64,000 nt of DNA from Cystobasidium ongulense (Eukaryota > Basidiomycota > Cystobasidiomycetes > Cystobasidiales > Cystobasidiaceae). The stretch's first letter is position 1. Each line of letters opens with the position of its first letter. Position numbers and translations under genes: made by a program. Shown here in pieces: positions 48,460-61,806 of this stretch. The DNA is taken from assembly GCA_022835595.1 (NCBI GenBank), contig BQUP01000003.1, positions 316,629 through 380,628 on the forward strand, written 5' to 3'. The notes beneath the pieces are model-generated. The model was not told the DNA's origin, did no database searches, and saw nothing but the letters and a program-made list of their open reading frames with translations.

Positions 48460-49416
48460 GATGGAGGCCTTGGGGACGCTGGATTACGTGTGCTGTACTG
48501 TGAGCGGCGGTCGCTGCGCTGGGTGGATTAGAAGTCGCACTGGAGAGACTGAGACTGTAGTCGATTGGTGTCAGTCTCGTAGAAGTCGGTCGGTGCTCTC
48601 GGTTGGCAGATGACGGCTGCTACGCTGGAGACAGCTTGTTGATTGTCCTGCAGCGGGCGGTTGGACGTTCGGGCGTAGGCTGTGGGAGTCTTGCCAACCT
48701 CTGAGCAACAGAACTTCCTGCAGCTATAGCTCTACTCGATACCTGCCAGCGCATGTAAAGATATAGCTCCCGCCCGATCACTGTGCTGCAGGAGGCTTTC
48801 TTTGCCTTTTCAGTCGCAAAAGGCTGGCGGAACAATGGTCGGTTGCATGTCTGTCTATGATAGTTCCATAGGGTGGTCGTATCACCATCGTCTATCCAGC
48901 TGCATACTCTGCGCGACTGGACATGGCCTGATGGACAGACTTCGGAGCTCTGTCGGCTCAAAGCCCGGCACTCATGCGAAGTGGCAACAGACGAGCTGTC
49001 ACTATGCTCTAATCCATGGACCGACGACAAGAGCCTGTCCCATGTACTCCCAGCATCCACGAAATCCAGCAGTCTACCTCTCTCGCTAGCATTGGCCCAT
49101 CGTCGATGCTGGGCGAGACCGTGCACTTCAATTGCTTTGACTTCTTGCTAGTCTACTTGGGCCCGCCTAGTAAGCGCGTCGTTTGGCGCGTGGAAATGGG
49201 TATACTTGGACAATTGTTTGGACGTTGATGAGTTGTTCGATAGAGCAAGCAAGCGATAGGTGTGACTTGACTACCGCGTACGACTTCTGAACCTGTGCAA
49301 TTGGGCTCGACTCCCAGCTCATCCATCTGCAGCTTCATCACGTTTCTCTCAAGTCAGAACCTCCAGGGCTGCTTTCGACCATCCATCAATCGCATCGCAT
49401 CGCATCGCTGGGAGGG
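48460..49416. promoter_or_regulatory. Divergent promoter region of two GT90 genes
   Basis: The 957 bp between two divergent GT90 starts must contain both promoters. A run of about four GCATC repeats (49393-49409) lies just before the copy 2 start. A GGGCTCGACTCCC segment near 49306 resembles a tRNA T-arm, but no tRNA body fits. Confidence 0.5.
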
Positions 49417-52400
49417 ATGGACTATCAGGCGATAGAGAAGCCTCCAACGCCGCCAGACACACCCAGCTGCTCGGAAGAGGACAGGACGCTGGTGGATGCT
49501 TCGCCGTCCAGCAGCAGCGGCAGTGCTCCCAGCTCGCCCTACCTTGATGGCCACTCTGGCTATCATGGCAGCAATGGAGTGGAAAATGATGGCAGCCCAA
49601 CGCTGCTGAACGTGTATTCGGCATTCTCACACACAGATAGCAGCAAGAAGCGCCATTCCTCGTCGTCGTCGCCGCGCAAATCTCCTCGGGGCCTGACTGT
49701 CGACTCTTCGAAAAGGCCTTCAACATCTTCGTCGTCGTCGTCTCAAGCCTATCCTGTTCCCGAGAGTCTCTCAGATCAGATACACTACAGCAGCAGGGCA
49801 ATAGCACATCGCGCGAGGTTGTTTCTCGGACTAGCTAGCCAGACGGTCATCAACATCCTTCCTTCGACTCCATTGACTGCTCATCCGCCGTCGCCCTCTG
49901 CATCTCAATCGACATTTCCACCACCTCCAACACGACACTCGCCCTCGCGTTCCCCTTCCCCTGGGCCTTCCACCACATCTCCATCTCTCTCATCTACATC
50001 CAGACTGCTGACTGGCTATGCGCGCAGCGCCAAGGGCAAAGACCGCGCAGAGGACGACGAAGGCCCTCCTCCTCCAGCATGGCTGCAGATTGTACAAACC
50101 CTCAAAGCACTCGTCCCAATGGCGAGCGGGCCAAAGAGAATACGAACAAGAGCGCGTAGATACCTCATATTTATAGCATGCCTGAGTCTGCTATGCTACA
50201 TCTTCTCAAATACGCTACAAGAAGCATACTATTCAGCTGCGATCGTAAGACGGCAACATTATCTCGATGTGCTGGAGAAACAGAGACTAGGTCCGCACTT
50301 GACAGAATTCAAAAAGCATCCCATCGAGGAGCTCATGGCGAATGCAAAGAAAGAATGGGACGAAAAAGTAGCGAGACAGTCGAAAACGGCGGAAGAAGCT
50401 ATCGACGAATACAAGAGGAGATACAAGCGTGATCCACCGTATGGTTTCACGGAATGGTTCGCATATGCAAAGTGTGAGTCGTGTACAATGGCCACCTTAT
50501 CTCAGACGCACGTACTGACGCATTTATCTTGTACTGTCAACAGCCGTCGGAAGTGTGCTGGTCGATGAATACGATTCTTTGATGGCTTCACTCGAACCAT
50601 ACTGGGCGATAGAAGCCGCCGAAATACGACGGCGAACGTTCCAAATAGGCATGCAACCATCTTTTGCCCTTGTTCACGTGGAAGAAGGCCAAGGGAAAGA
50701 CGGAGGTGGCACATTCTGGGATGCAAATGAAGATGAAGAACTCATCAAGTATTATGGCGTCGAACGTGCAAGAGGATTTGAGAGAATGGTTAGACCCTTT
50801 GTTGGGAGACCGGGCATTGTCAATATGGTCTTTGCTGTCAACGAGCTCGCAGAACCCAGAGTGTTGGTGCCATGGGAGGAGAAGCAGATTATCGAAGAGG
50901 CGTTGAAGGAGAATACAAGTGAGCACATCCTTCTCGAATCTGGATTGCGCTTTGCGAGCTTGGCAGCTAAGTATGACCACTCCCAAACTCTCTTTGTCTG
51001 ACGCATAGCCGTGAATCTACGTCAACTGAATACGATACCCAGCAAAGCAAAGAAGTTCTTCCCGGACCCAGTCTGGAAAGGTGATGGTACAACGTGGGAT
51101 GTTTTCATCCGTACATGTCCGCCAAGCTCAGCAGTCCGAAAGCAGCTCACAAGCATGACGAATCAGGTCGTTCATCTAGCCGATGTTATGCATGTAGCTT
51201 ACAATGGTACTGCACCCAATGCAAAGAGCAAGAGAAGAGGTCGCAAGATATCCGATACGGTAAATGAAAGTGATCAGGTGGAAGTGCAGATCAACATGAA
51301 ACCGCCATCAAAACGCAGAAAATCTGTACAGCAAGTTCAGGAGCAGCGGAAACCGTCGCCTCCTGCTGTCTACGATGGAGGGCAGACAATCAATCATGAC
51401 AAAAGGGACTTCTCAACGCATGCAGGGGAAGGCCGACCTACACGTGATGTACATCTTGGAACGCAAGAGTTTCACTTCATGAGCAACATGACTTCCCTTT
51501 CCCATGATCAGCTCTGCAACGATTCAAGATCGCACGATATGCAAGGTCAATTCTGCTCAGATTTCAGATCACTCGATTCTCTCTATCCTGTTTTCTCACC
51601 TTCTACGATGCCTGGTTTTGCCGATGTGGTTATACCAAGTCGTAAGTCAGCCCGGCATATTTTCATATTCTCGAATCGCTCACTGTTCTGACCTGTGTAT
51701 ATTATAGACTATTATGCGGCTACTGGACCAAAGTATCATCTTGAAGCACATCGAAAGAGGGTGAAGAAAGCAGTCAAGGATCCCAAAACCGGAAAATGGG
51801 CGCAGATTCTTGTTTTAGAAGATTTTCCAGCATGGAGTGAACGCCGTAACAAGATATTCTGGCGAGGTTCGACGACAGGAGGAGGAAATAATCCCGCAGG
51901 GCGCCAACTCAATTATCAGCGACATCGCTTTATACGTATGACTTCGGACAATTCCACGGATCCAGTAGGAATCGTACTACCACCACAAAACGGCACGAAC
52001 GACCTGTCGTATGTTGAGCTTACAAATCAGCGCGTCAATCAAGAGACTATGGATGCAGCTTTCACCTCGCTCGATGGTTGCGGACATGAGAAAGTCTGTG
52101 ATGCGGTGCGAAACGGAGAGTACAGAATTGGCGATAAGGTACCGCTCATTGATGTAACCAAGTATAAAATGCTGATAGATATAGACGGTAGGTCACTTTA
52201 GCGCAAACATGGATTTATGCATAGCTGACATTGCAATGTCTGTTACAGGTATGGCCTACTCTGCTCGTCTGATGGCACTCTTCGAAAGCGGTGCAGCTGT
52301 ATTGAAATCCACTATCTATACTGAGTATTATTCGGATCAAATACAGCGTAAGACATTTTCATCAATTATAATTTGAAAAACCGGCTGATATAAATGTTGC

Positions 52401-52759
52401 TTCCCCCAGCCTGGTATCATTTCATTCCAATTTCATCGATGTATTCAGAGATTTACAACGTCTACAGCTACTTTCTGGGCTCTCCGGCTATCGAAGCAAC
52501 ACCGGAGACTCTAGTGGACGGTCCCGGGAAGCCTATAGCCAAAAGTGGCAAACAGAAGACAGTGTATGATTCTCATCCACACATCAGTGCACCCAATAAT
52601 GAAGGGGCACACGAAACAGAATTACAAGCAATAGGTGAAAGAGGTCAAGATTGGCAAATGCAATTTGGTAAAACTAGAGATATGGAAGTTTACGTCTATA
52701 GACTTGCTTTGGAATGGGGAAGATTATGGCAAAAGGATGGACCTGTTGGAACCTTCTAA
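49417..52759 (+). CDS. GT90 (CAP10-family) glycosyltransferase, copy 2
   Basis: This is a second GT90 type II membrane enzyme, about 990 residues. A Ser/Pro-rich cytosolic tail (poly-Ser from trinucleotide repeats) precedes one anchor (YLIFIACLSLLCYIFSNTL). The lumenal region reads DPPYGFTEWFAYAK, then WAIEAAEIRRRTFQIGM. The catalytic block is KIFWRGSTTGGGNNPAGRQL, HRFIRMTSDN, then DVTKYKMLIDIDG, MAYSARLMALFESGAAVLKS and PWYHFIPIS. Between the N-terminal and catalytic parts is a basic stretch at about 51225-51350 (KSKRRGRK, PPSKRRKSVQQ) that is unusual for a lumenal enzyme. Six exons keep frame, and the stop is at 52757-52759. It and copy 1 share the same overall plan, so they are likely old paralogues. 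Confidence 0.85.
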
Positions 52760-53493
52760 GGTTTGTGCCACTGTGCAACTTGTGAACGTTTCATCGGAAG
52801 CACGACAAGGGCACGTGTTGTTCATCAAAGCAGCGCAAAATAGTATCATAGGTAGTCTAATGAACTTGGTCTCTGTTTCTCAATCGTTAAAGTCTACATA
52901 CCCGTATTGAATTGTATGTTGGGTTGTTTACTCAGATACCCGTTGCATGTCCCTTTTTTTTTTCAGTTCTAGCAGAGCATCTCGGTGAATAAGGCAGCAA
53001 GTTTCACGACCTAGAGCAATAGAGTAAGTAGTGGGAGGATGATGTATGAATAGCTAGTTTTTCGCTCTGCAATGCATGCACCTTTGCTACTTGTCCTTTG
53101 TGGCGCAACATCAAACATTACAAAGCAGAACGAGGGAATGCAAGAGAATTTTCCTCGTGAATTGCAAGTAATTAAGTTAAATCTAAATAAAGAGTGACAA
53201 CGTTGACAAAACAGGGTACCGATATGTGGGAAGTGTAATAAGCTGAACTGCGACTTCTGCGATTGAGTAGATGTTTTCGATGCGCCCGGGAGTGAAAAAG
53301 GGGGGAAACGGTCTAATTTCTGAATAGGACCAATAGGTGAGAGAGAGCCTCTAATCGGCTTTGCTAACGCGCTTTACGTACCGTCCACATAGTGAGACGT
53401 GTAGATCGCGGAGAAATAGGTAAAAGACAGATTCTCTAATAATAGTCTAACTTTGATAATTGATGTCAAGAGTGTCTTGGAATGAGATACAGC
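52760..53493. other. Convergent intergenic stretch, GT90 to UGM
   Basis: About 0.7 kb with a T-run near 52955-52964. It is 3' flank of both GT90 copy 2 (+) and UGM (-). Nothing else was seen. Confidence 0.5.
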
Positions 53494-55912
<2,419 letters not shown>

Positions 55913-56700
55913 GATGGGACGCGGTGAATGAGAGAGCTAAATGATTGTGAGCGCACTTGCTGGCGTTGCTTGCAGTTGGTTGAGAGTGTGGATGCGAAGA
56001 AGAAAGAGGCGCGATGGCAGAGAAGACAGAAACGTGAGCTTTTGGGTCGAATCGAGGCGGCAATTGGGATCAAGGCAAGAGGCGAGCAGCAGCCACCTCG
56101 CTGTGCAGTGGAACGCAGTACAGGGCAACAAGCTGGACTGCAGTGCCATCCAGCTTCCGGCGCAATTACTCTACTGCTCGCCACTTGCCTGATCCGGAAG
56201 GCACAGCGAGCTCTGTCAGAGGCTGTCAAGCATTTGCGACTGACTAGTCTGGCTGGCTCGACTGGGAAGGCCTTCCCATGATTCATTGTCCTCATGCTCG
56301 ACCTGTGTCCTGGCCACACCTTTCCGCGCACAACAACGTAGCCACAACTTTGCTGTACAGTCCGAGATCCCTCCCCAGCTTTTACGCTTGTGGAGCCTTC
56401 AAATTGCTCAGATCTTCTGGCTCGAGTCGTCAAGAGAGAGTAATACATGCACACTTCTCTATGTTTATCGGTTTACAGCACAGATACGGTCCATGTGACG
56501 ACAGCCTGCCGTTCATTATGAGGGGGTATAATTGACTACATGTCTAAAAGAACTATCACTTCAAAAAGCTACAAGTAGTCCATTGTGGTAATGGGAACAA
56601 AGGTAATGTGTGTAATGTGCCCTCCCTTTTCCTTCATCCTCATCCTCGCTCTGCGGCGGGCCTCTTACCTACAAGGATCACATTGTGCCTAAAGACGAGT
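55913..56700. other. Intergenic, UGM promoter
   Basis: The 788 bp upstream of the minus-strand UGM start and after the stop of the next minus-strand gene. Open frames here run antisense to nothing known. I see no further gene. Confidence 0.5.
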
Positions 56701-58332
56701 CTAATCCGGGTCGTCGGCTGGCGCGGACATCGACATTCCCCCACTTGTCTCCTCGTCGCCATCTTGTGAACAGGTCTCGTCGTCGGCGTCAGCACAGTTG
56801 TCCCCGTCGCCAGTTGGTGGACAGGGCTCGCCGTCGGCGTCAGCACAGTTGTCCCCGTCGCCAGTTGGTGGACAGGGCTCGCCGTCGGCGTCAACACAGG
56901 TGTCCCCGTCGCCAGTTGGTGGACAGGGCTCGCCGTCGGCGTCAACACAGGTGTCCCCGTTGTTATCCTGTGTAGAGGTCTCGTCGTCGGCGTCAGGAGA
57001 CGAGTCTGCGTTTTCTTCGTCCGCATCGCACACTTCTTCTTCAGCCTCGTTAGAATCACTTTCTTCGCTTGACTCTGTAGAGCTCGCGTCCGCACCTGTA
57101 GCCGCCGGTGTCGTTTCTTCGTCCACTGAAGCAATAGATGTCTCCGCCCATTTGGGACGTCCTATTACCGGCCAACCATCTGGTCCAAAAGGATAGACTG
57201 TGACAAGCGGGCCATCGGCTGCCTGTGCCCCTCCTTGGTTTCCTGCATTCTCCTCAGAATCATCGCCTTCTTCGTCAGATGTACCTGAAGGTGAAGGACC
57301 TCCGCCAACCGACGGCATTCCGTCTGCGCCGGGACTAGCGGTTGTTGTCATAGCAGGGGTAGGAGCCGCAACTGTAGCTGCCGGTGAGGGTTCCTGCTCT
57401 CCTCCTCCTGCGCCTCCTCCTCCTGGTTCATCACCTACTCCTCCTGCGTCGGCATCCCCGTCTGATTCGTCGTCTGATTCTGCTGCGCTCTTTACGTACT
57501 TGCCGGGCAATGCACCCGGGCCAACCTTTGCGAGCGGAGCATCTACCCCCGCGTCAGGATCGACAGTTATGGTAACATCTATATAGACGGTGGTAACAGA
57601 AGGTGTAGGCACTGCGGCTAGTGGTGCAGGAGTTGGCCCAGGCGGCGTTTCGTCTTCTCCCTCTTGTCCAGCGGCCTCTTGCTGTCCTCCTGTCCCAGCC
57701 CCCCCTACGCCTGCACCTGTTCCGGTTGCTTGTGGTGAGGCTACTATATTCATTCCGTGATCCATGCCATGATCCATGCCATCTACGCCAGATCCTGCAT
57801 CTCCTGTTGGTATTTCTCCGTCTTCCCCTGCTGCCACAGTGACAGTCGTTTTAGCAAGTTTTGTGGTAACTTGCGTGACAACGGCAGTCTCAGTGACAGT
57901 TTGCTTAACGATGATAGTTTCACCCCCCGCGTTCTCAACTGGAAAGCGTGTTTTCGTCAAGGTGACCGGGCCGGAACGTGTTCCTTCTCCTAATCTACGA
58001 ATTTCCGTTACGACGTATGTCTCTCCCGCGAGGGGTGATGGCATCGTATCCTCTGCATACTTGGAGTCACCAGCTATCCGCTTGCCAGTAGCAGCGACGG
58101 TCCGGGTACGAGTGACAGTACGTCGAGTAGGGCAAGCCTGGGCGAAGTCAGTGACGGTTCGAGTGCGAGTAACAGTGCGTCGAGGTGGGCATCCGTGGGC
58201 GGAGATATACGGAAGCATTGTGGCTATCAGGACAGCCATGATTGCGAGCCGGTAGATTGTAGGTGTTCGTTTGTGTAAGGGTGGTATCTTGCTACCGTGG
58301 CGAGATGGCCCGCCAGTCTTCGGACACGACAT
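56701..58332 (-). CDS. Secreted Thr/Val-rich protein A with acidic Cys repeats
   Basis: I know no family for this protein. It is one uninterrupted frame of 543 residues from the ATG at 58332, or 512 from 58239, where MAVLIATMLPYISAHG forms a clean signal peptide. The latter start is preferred because proteins B and C also begin close to their signal peptides. Mature protein starts with two tandem copies of C-P-x-R-R-T-V-T-R-T-R-T-V (CPPRRTVTRTRTVT, then CPTRRTVTRTRTV). It continues with Thr/Val beta-prone stretches, a Met/His segment GMDHGMDHGM, Gly/Pro/acidic linkers, and four 17-residue repeats of the type GDTCVDADGEPCPPTGD, the last degenerate. It ends GGMSMSAPADDPD. Wall-associated or secreted is the likely fate. 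The shared AHG and CPPR motif tie it to the next gene. Confidence 0.72.
   Translation of the reverse strand: MSCPKTGGPSRHGSKIPPLHKRTPTIYRLAIMAVLIATMLPYISAHGCPPRRTVTRTRTVTDFAQACPTRRTVTRTRTVAATGKRIAGDSKYAEDTMPSPLAGETYVVTEIRRLGEGTRSGPVTLTKTRFPVENAGGETIIVKQTVTETAVVTQVTTKLAKTTVTVAAGEDGEIPTGDAGSGVDGMDHGMDHGMNIVASPQATGTGAGVGGAGTGGQQEAAGQEGEDETPPGPTPAPLAAVPTPSVTTVYIDVTITVDPDAGVDAPLAKVGPGALPGKYVKSAAESDDESDGDADAGGVGDEPGGGGAGGGEQEPSPAATVAAPTPAMTTTASPGADGMPSVGGGPSPSGTSDEEGDDSEENAGNQGGAQAADGPLVTVYPFGPDGWPVIGRPKWAETSIASVDEETTPAATGADASSTESSEESDSNEAEEEVCDADEENADSSPDADDETSTQDNNGDTCVDADGEPCPPTGDGDTCVDADGEPCPPTGDGDNCADADGEPCPPTGDGDNCADADDETCSQDGDEETSGGMSMSAPADDPD
56752..56975. repeat. 51-bp coding minisatellite in gene A
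   Basis: Four tandem units of 51 bp (17 codons) on the minus-strand reading frame encode GDTCVDADGEPCPPTGD-type repeats. Two copies have NCA in place of TCV, and the last is degenerate (ADDETCSQDG). Units are nearly identical at the DNA level, so copy number is probably unstable. Confidence 0.9.
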
Positions 58333-59692
58333 AATTATGACTTGATTTGTTTGAGAGATTGTGTTGTTGGTTGCGTGATTGCTTAGACCTTTGATTGTGT
58401 AAAGGGTATGCGTTGATGGTGTGCTGTTGGCTATGCGGAGCTGCTAATGATGTAGTCTAAGCAGCCCACCTGCGCGTATGGGTGCGGGCTTATCAGTCCA
58501 GCCGAATGAGCAGTAGAGGGTGCAGCATAAGCCTAGTGAGCGTGTGGTGGTGGTGACAAGAGCCAAGTTGGCTAGCTCAGTGTGCAGGCCCTATATACTC
58601 CAGCTGACTGCGTTGCAGCGCCCTGCAGCGGGACCGGCTGCGACGAGAGAGAAAGGTGGCGCTCCCAGCAAGGCTCGCATGTCCAGCTGGAGGTCATCTG
58701 CGAGTGGTGAGCTGATCTTGCGTCCGCATCTCTTTCTTGCCTCGGGACATGGTTTCGCATAGATCGCAATGAACTGTCGCTTCCGTCTCCCCTGCAGCCT
58801 GATTTGAGAGTTTCTGCGTTCACTCTTGCTTCTGGCCGATAAATAATGTTTGCGAGCCTGCGGTCGGACTCAAGAGGAGCATGCATTCGCCTGCCTTCCT
58901 GTCGCACTCCGCAAGTCGTATGCAATCAGTACGGAGCAGAGCGACCTACAAGTCTTAATGGGCCGAAATGTCTCAATCGGCTTCTTAGGGCGAAAGTGAA
59001 GTACACTGGCAGAGCGCGCAAGACCTGCTATGGAACGGGTGATACAGTCTCTCAACGAAAACGCAAGCTGCGGGCTAAGCAAAGGAGCAGATGCAATGTC
59101 CTCAACATCAGTCACGAAGAAACGTCCAGGATGTTATTGAGAATTTCTATGAAGGAAAGCAGGTACTTGTATGGAATGTGTGCTAAGGTTCCAACAGGGT
59201 ATCAAGCTCAAACACTCTAGAAACAGTCGCATGAGACTGACATACATCTATCGTAAGTTGGTATTTTGGGGTATCATACAAAGTCTTCGCCGTCAGGATG
59301 GTATTGCAACGACAATGCGACGAATATCGTTTCACGAGATCCCTGGTACTTCAACAAGACACTTCTGCTTGTACAATTTGGTGTCAAATGAGGTGTCGAG
59401 GTCGGCGTCCGAGTTCCCGGCAATCGTACATCAGACGATGTTCTGGCATACGCATAGTCCGTCAATGTCTTGCTGTTTTCACATCCGCACCACCCTATAT
59501 CGCGGTCTCAGTTCGCTTGTATGCGAAGACAGCCAACTGACAAGGTAGGTTGCTTGAAGCATGTGAGGCGTAGCATCGCGAAAGTGATCACGTCTCCGAT
59601 TCCAGTATGAATTTGACGGGCTTGACCTGTACACATCGCACACAACATACCGTCAGTCGCTATAACAATCTTCCCTGGAGTACTGTAATCGG
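58333..59692. other. Intergenic between genes A and B
   Basis: 1.36 kb between the start of A and the stop of B, both minus-strand. A 124-codon plus-strand frame at 58846-59220 has no family-like features. No other gene was supported. Confidence 0.45.
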
Positions 59693-60964
59693 CTAGATCA
59701 TCGAACGTACACTCTTATCTTCTTTGTAGCCAAACTTCTCCCATATGTTGAGACACATGTCAAAATTGTTGTCGTCCATATGGTCGGCAGCCATAAGTTT
59801 GATTTCCTTATTGTTCGATTTGAAGGTGAGAATTCCTGTTGGGTAGGAGCAAAAATTCAGCAACGCAGCTGAAAGACATGAACTCCTTTGACCAGGCGTC
59901 ATAAAAGAATAAGCAACTCACTGCCACATATACCTGGTTCGGTAGGAGTAATAGCGCCACCTGCAGGGAAGAATTGAGTCCAAAGATATTTTGGCACCGA
60001 TACACGGTCGAGGGGATTATCCAGTAAGTCAGGCATGTTGATAATTTTACACGCTCCTCTGGAGTCATAGACACCACCCGGAGCAGAACATTCTGCTCCA
60101 TGCTCGGTTTCATGGAAATAAGACATTTCATCCTCGTACTCTTGACCAGCAACGACTTTGGGAAAATCAGATGAAGAGGTCGAAGTCTGAATAGTACCAC
60201 TAGTGGCTGTAGGGGCTGTCACTCCTGGGTCAGTATTGCTAGGAGAGGGATCATGACGGTTTTTTGAGCCATATGCGTCCGACTAACCAGCTTTCCCAGC
60301 AGCGACAGACGGCATTCCCATATCCATGTCCATATCCATATCGTCATCGGCTTCCGCTTTTGCAAATGACCCGCCCGATGAACCTCCGATTTCATTTGGC
60401 CCGGCAGTAGGTAAATAAAGTACAGAAGCATCATCTACGAAAGTCTCCCCATTAGCATCAGTATAAACGTATTCATACTCGACGGCGGCTTCATCGCTTG
60501 AACCAGAAGGGGAATCATTGATTGGATCGGACTGGGCTTTTTGGCCAGATTGGAAAATATCTGAGTTTGGTATTTTTCCACAACATGGGGCAGTCGTACA
60601 AAGCAAAAAGCGGAAGATGCATAGTCAGCTCAAGCACGGGTTCTATGTGCTTTACATGGGAACTATAGACTGCTAGCTCACCTCCCTTGCCCGGGGTTCC
60701 GCCTCCACCTGTCGAGCCACGGGTTACCGTGTGGAATCTAGTAACTACCACAGTTCTCATTGCTCCTTTCTGGAATGCAGCGTCCGGCGCTGGAGTTATT
60801 CCACCTACGGTAACGGTCTTCGTTCTAGTGACGGTAGAACGAGGAGGACAGGGAGTACAGGCCTCCTCTTCATCTTCTTCTTCCCCTCCATGAGCATTGA
60901 TTCCCTGCAGAGCAGCTGCCAGCAGTACTACCCGAGCAAAAACTGACGTGAAGGGAAGTATCAT
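59693..60964 (-). CDS. Secreted protein B with CPPR motif and DPBB-like C-terminus
   Basis: Four exons (60964-about 60680, about 60568-60290, about 60232-59925, about 59841-59693) give roughly 340 residues. The signal peptide (ARVVLLAAALQGINAHG) is followed by an acidic run, then CPPRSTVTRTKTVTVGG, the motif shared with protein A. A Met/Asp stretch (DDDMDMDMDMGMPS) precedes a C-terminal domain: ECSAPGGVYDSRGACKI, then LDRVSVPKYLWTQFFPAGGA, GICGRILTFKSNNKEI, LMAADHMDDNNFDMCLNIWE and FGYKEDKS, ending VRSMI. The spacing of Cys and the A-D motif before a helix resemble double-psi beta-barrel proteins of the RlpA/barwin-like type. That group includes many fungal secreted proteins. Its relation to enzymes is not implied; some bind glycans. 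Confidence 0.65.
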
Positions 60965-61806
60965 GATATCTGAGGCCTGTGGTTGTGAAAGAGACAGTAC
61001 GCTGTGTCTATGAGGATGGCTGTGAGTGAGTAGATCGGAGGGCTGTGTGAAATTGCAAATGCTACCACGCCACCGATGATAACAGGGTTGTATTGGTGTC
61101 GGAGTCTGACGGAACGAGAACTCTGCTGGCCTGCAGCTGTCTAAGTCTACCAAAGAGACGGTGTAGGCAGTCGAGCGAAGTTTGACTTAGATCGGGAGCC
61201 CAGCGCAGAGTGTTGGCGATTGTGGGATGTAGTCAAAGTGCTGATGATGCCCAGTCGGGTCTGCTTCGTCTCTTGATACGACGCGAGAACAGCAATTCTC
61301 CTGTATCCGAATCGTTTGCTTCTAGTATCCAGCGTGCGTGTCGTATCAGTGCAGTTCCAAGAGTAGAGATGGCGACTCCAGCCGGAGATGAACCCATTTC
61401 GCCAGGATGCAAGGCTCGTTTCCGAGTTTGTAGTTGCTGTGTCTGTAAGCGGCGAATTCGATGCTTGCTAGTGGTATACTTTCCTTGTGAATCAGGTCGA
61501 GTGTTTGTGCTGAGCGAAAGGAATTGATTTGGGTAATACCCATGCGCTTGGAGGGAGGTAGCAGCGGATTTAGCAGAGGCCAGGGAAAGTTGTGACATAT
61601 ATGTGATGGTGGACTATTGACTCTGTGGCTGTGCAAACTAGCGGTGAGTCACACGAGGGTCACACGCATCAACGAAGTACAGCCGCGGCAACCACTTGGA
61701 TCGTGCTCGTCACCTTCAAATCATAGAGTCTGCACATTGTAACTACTTCACTGGGTATCATATCGAAGGGGAATACCAACGCGGGAATCATCAAAGCTCG
61801 TCTCAA
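60965..61806. other. Intergenic between genes B and C
   Basis: About 0.84 kb of B promoter and C 3' flank. Open frames on both strands lack support. No repeat was seen. Confidence 0.45.

Noticed and set aside
49296-49330. tRNA T-arm-like segment
   Set aside because: No acceptor stem, D-arm or anticodon arm can be drawn around it at tRNA spacing.
57200-57586. Plus-strand frame opposite gene A
   Set aside because: Its Ser/Pro composition is what antisense of a Gly/Asp/Glu-rich frame gives. There is no start context or family match, and the gene A frame is uninterrupted for 543 codons.
58846-59220. 124-codon plus-strand frame between genes A and B
   Set aside because: The composition is unlike the genes in the window and nothing domain-like is visible.
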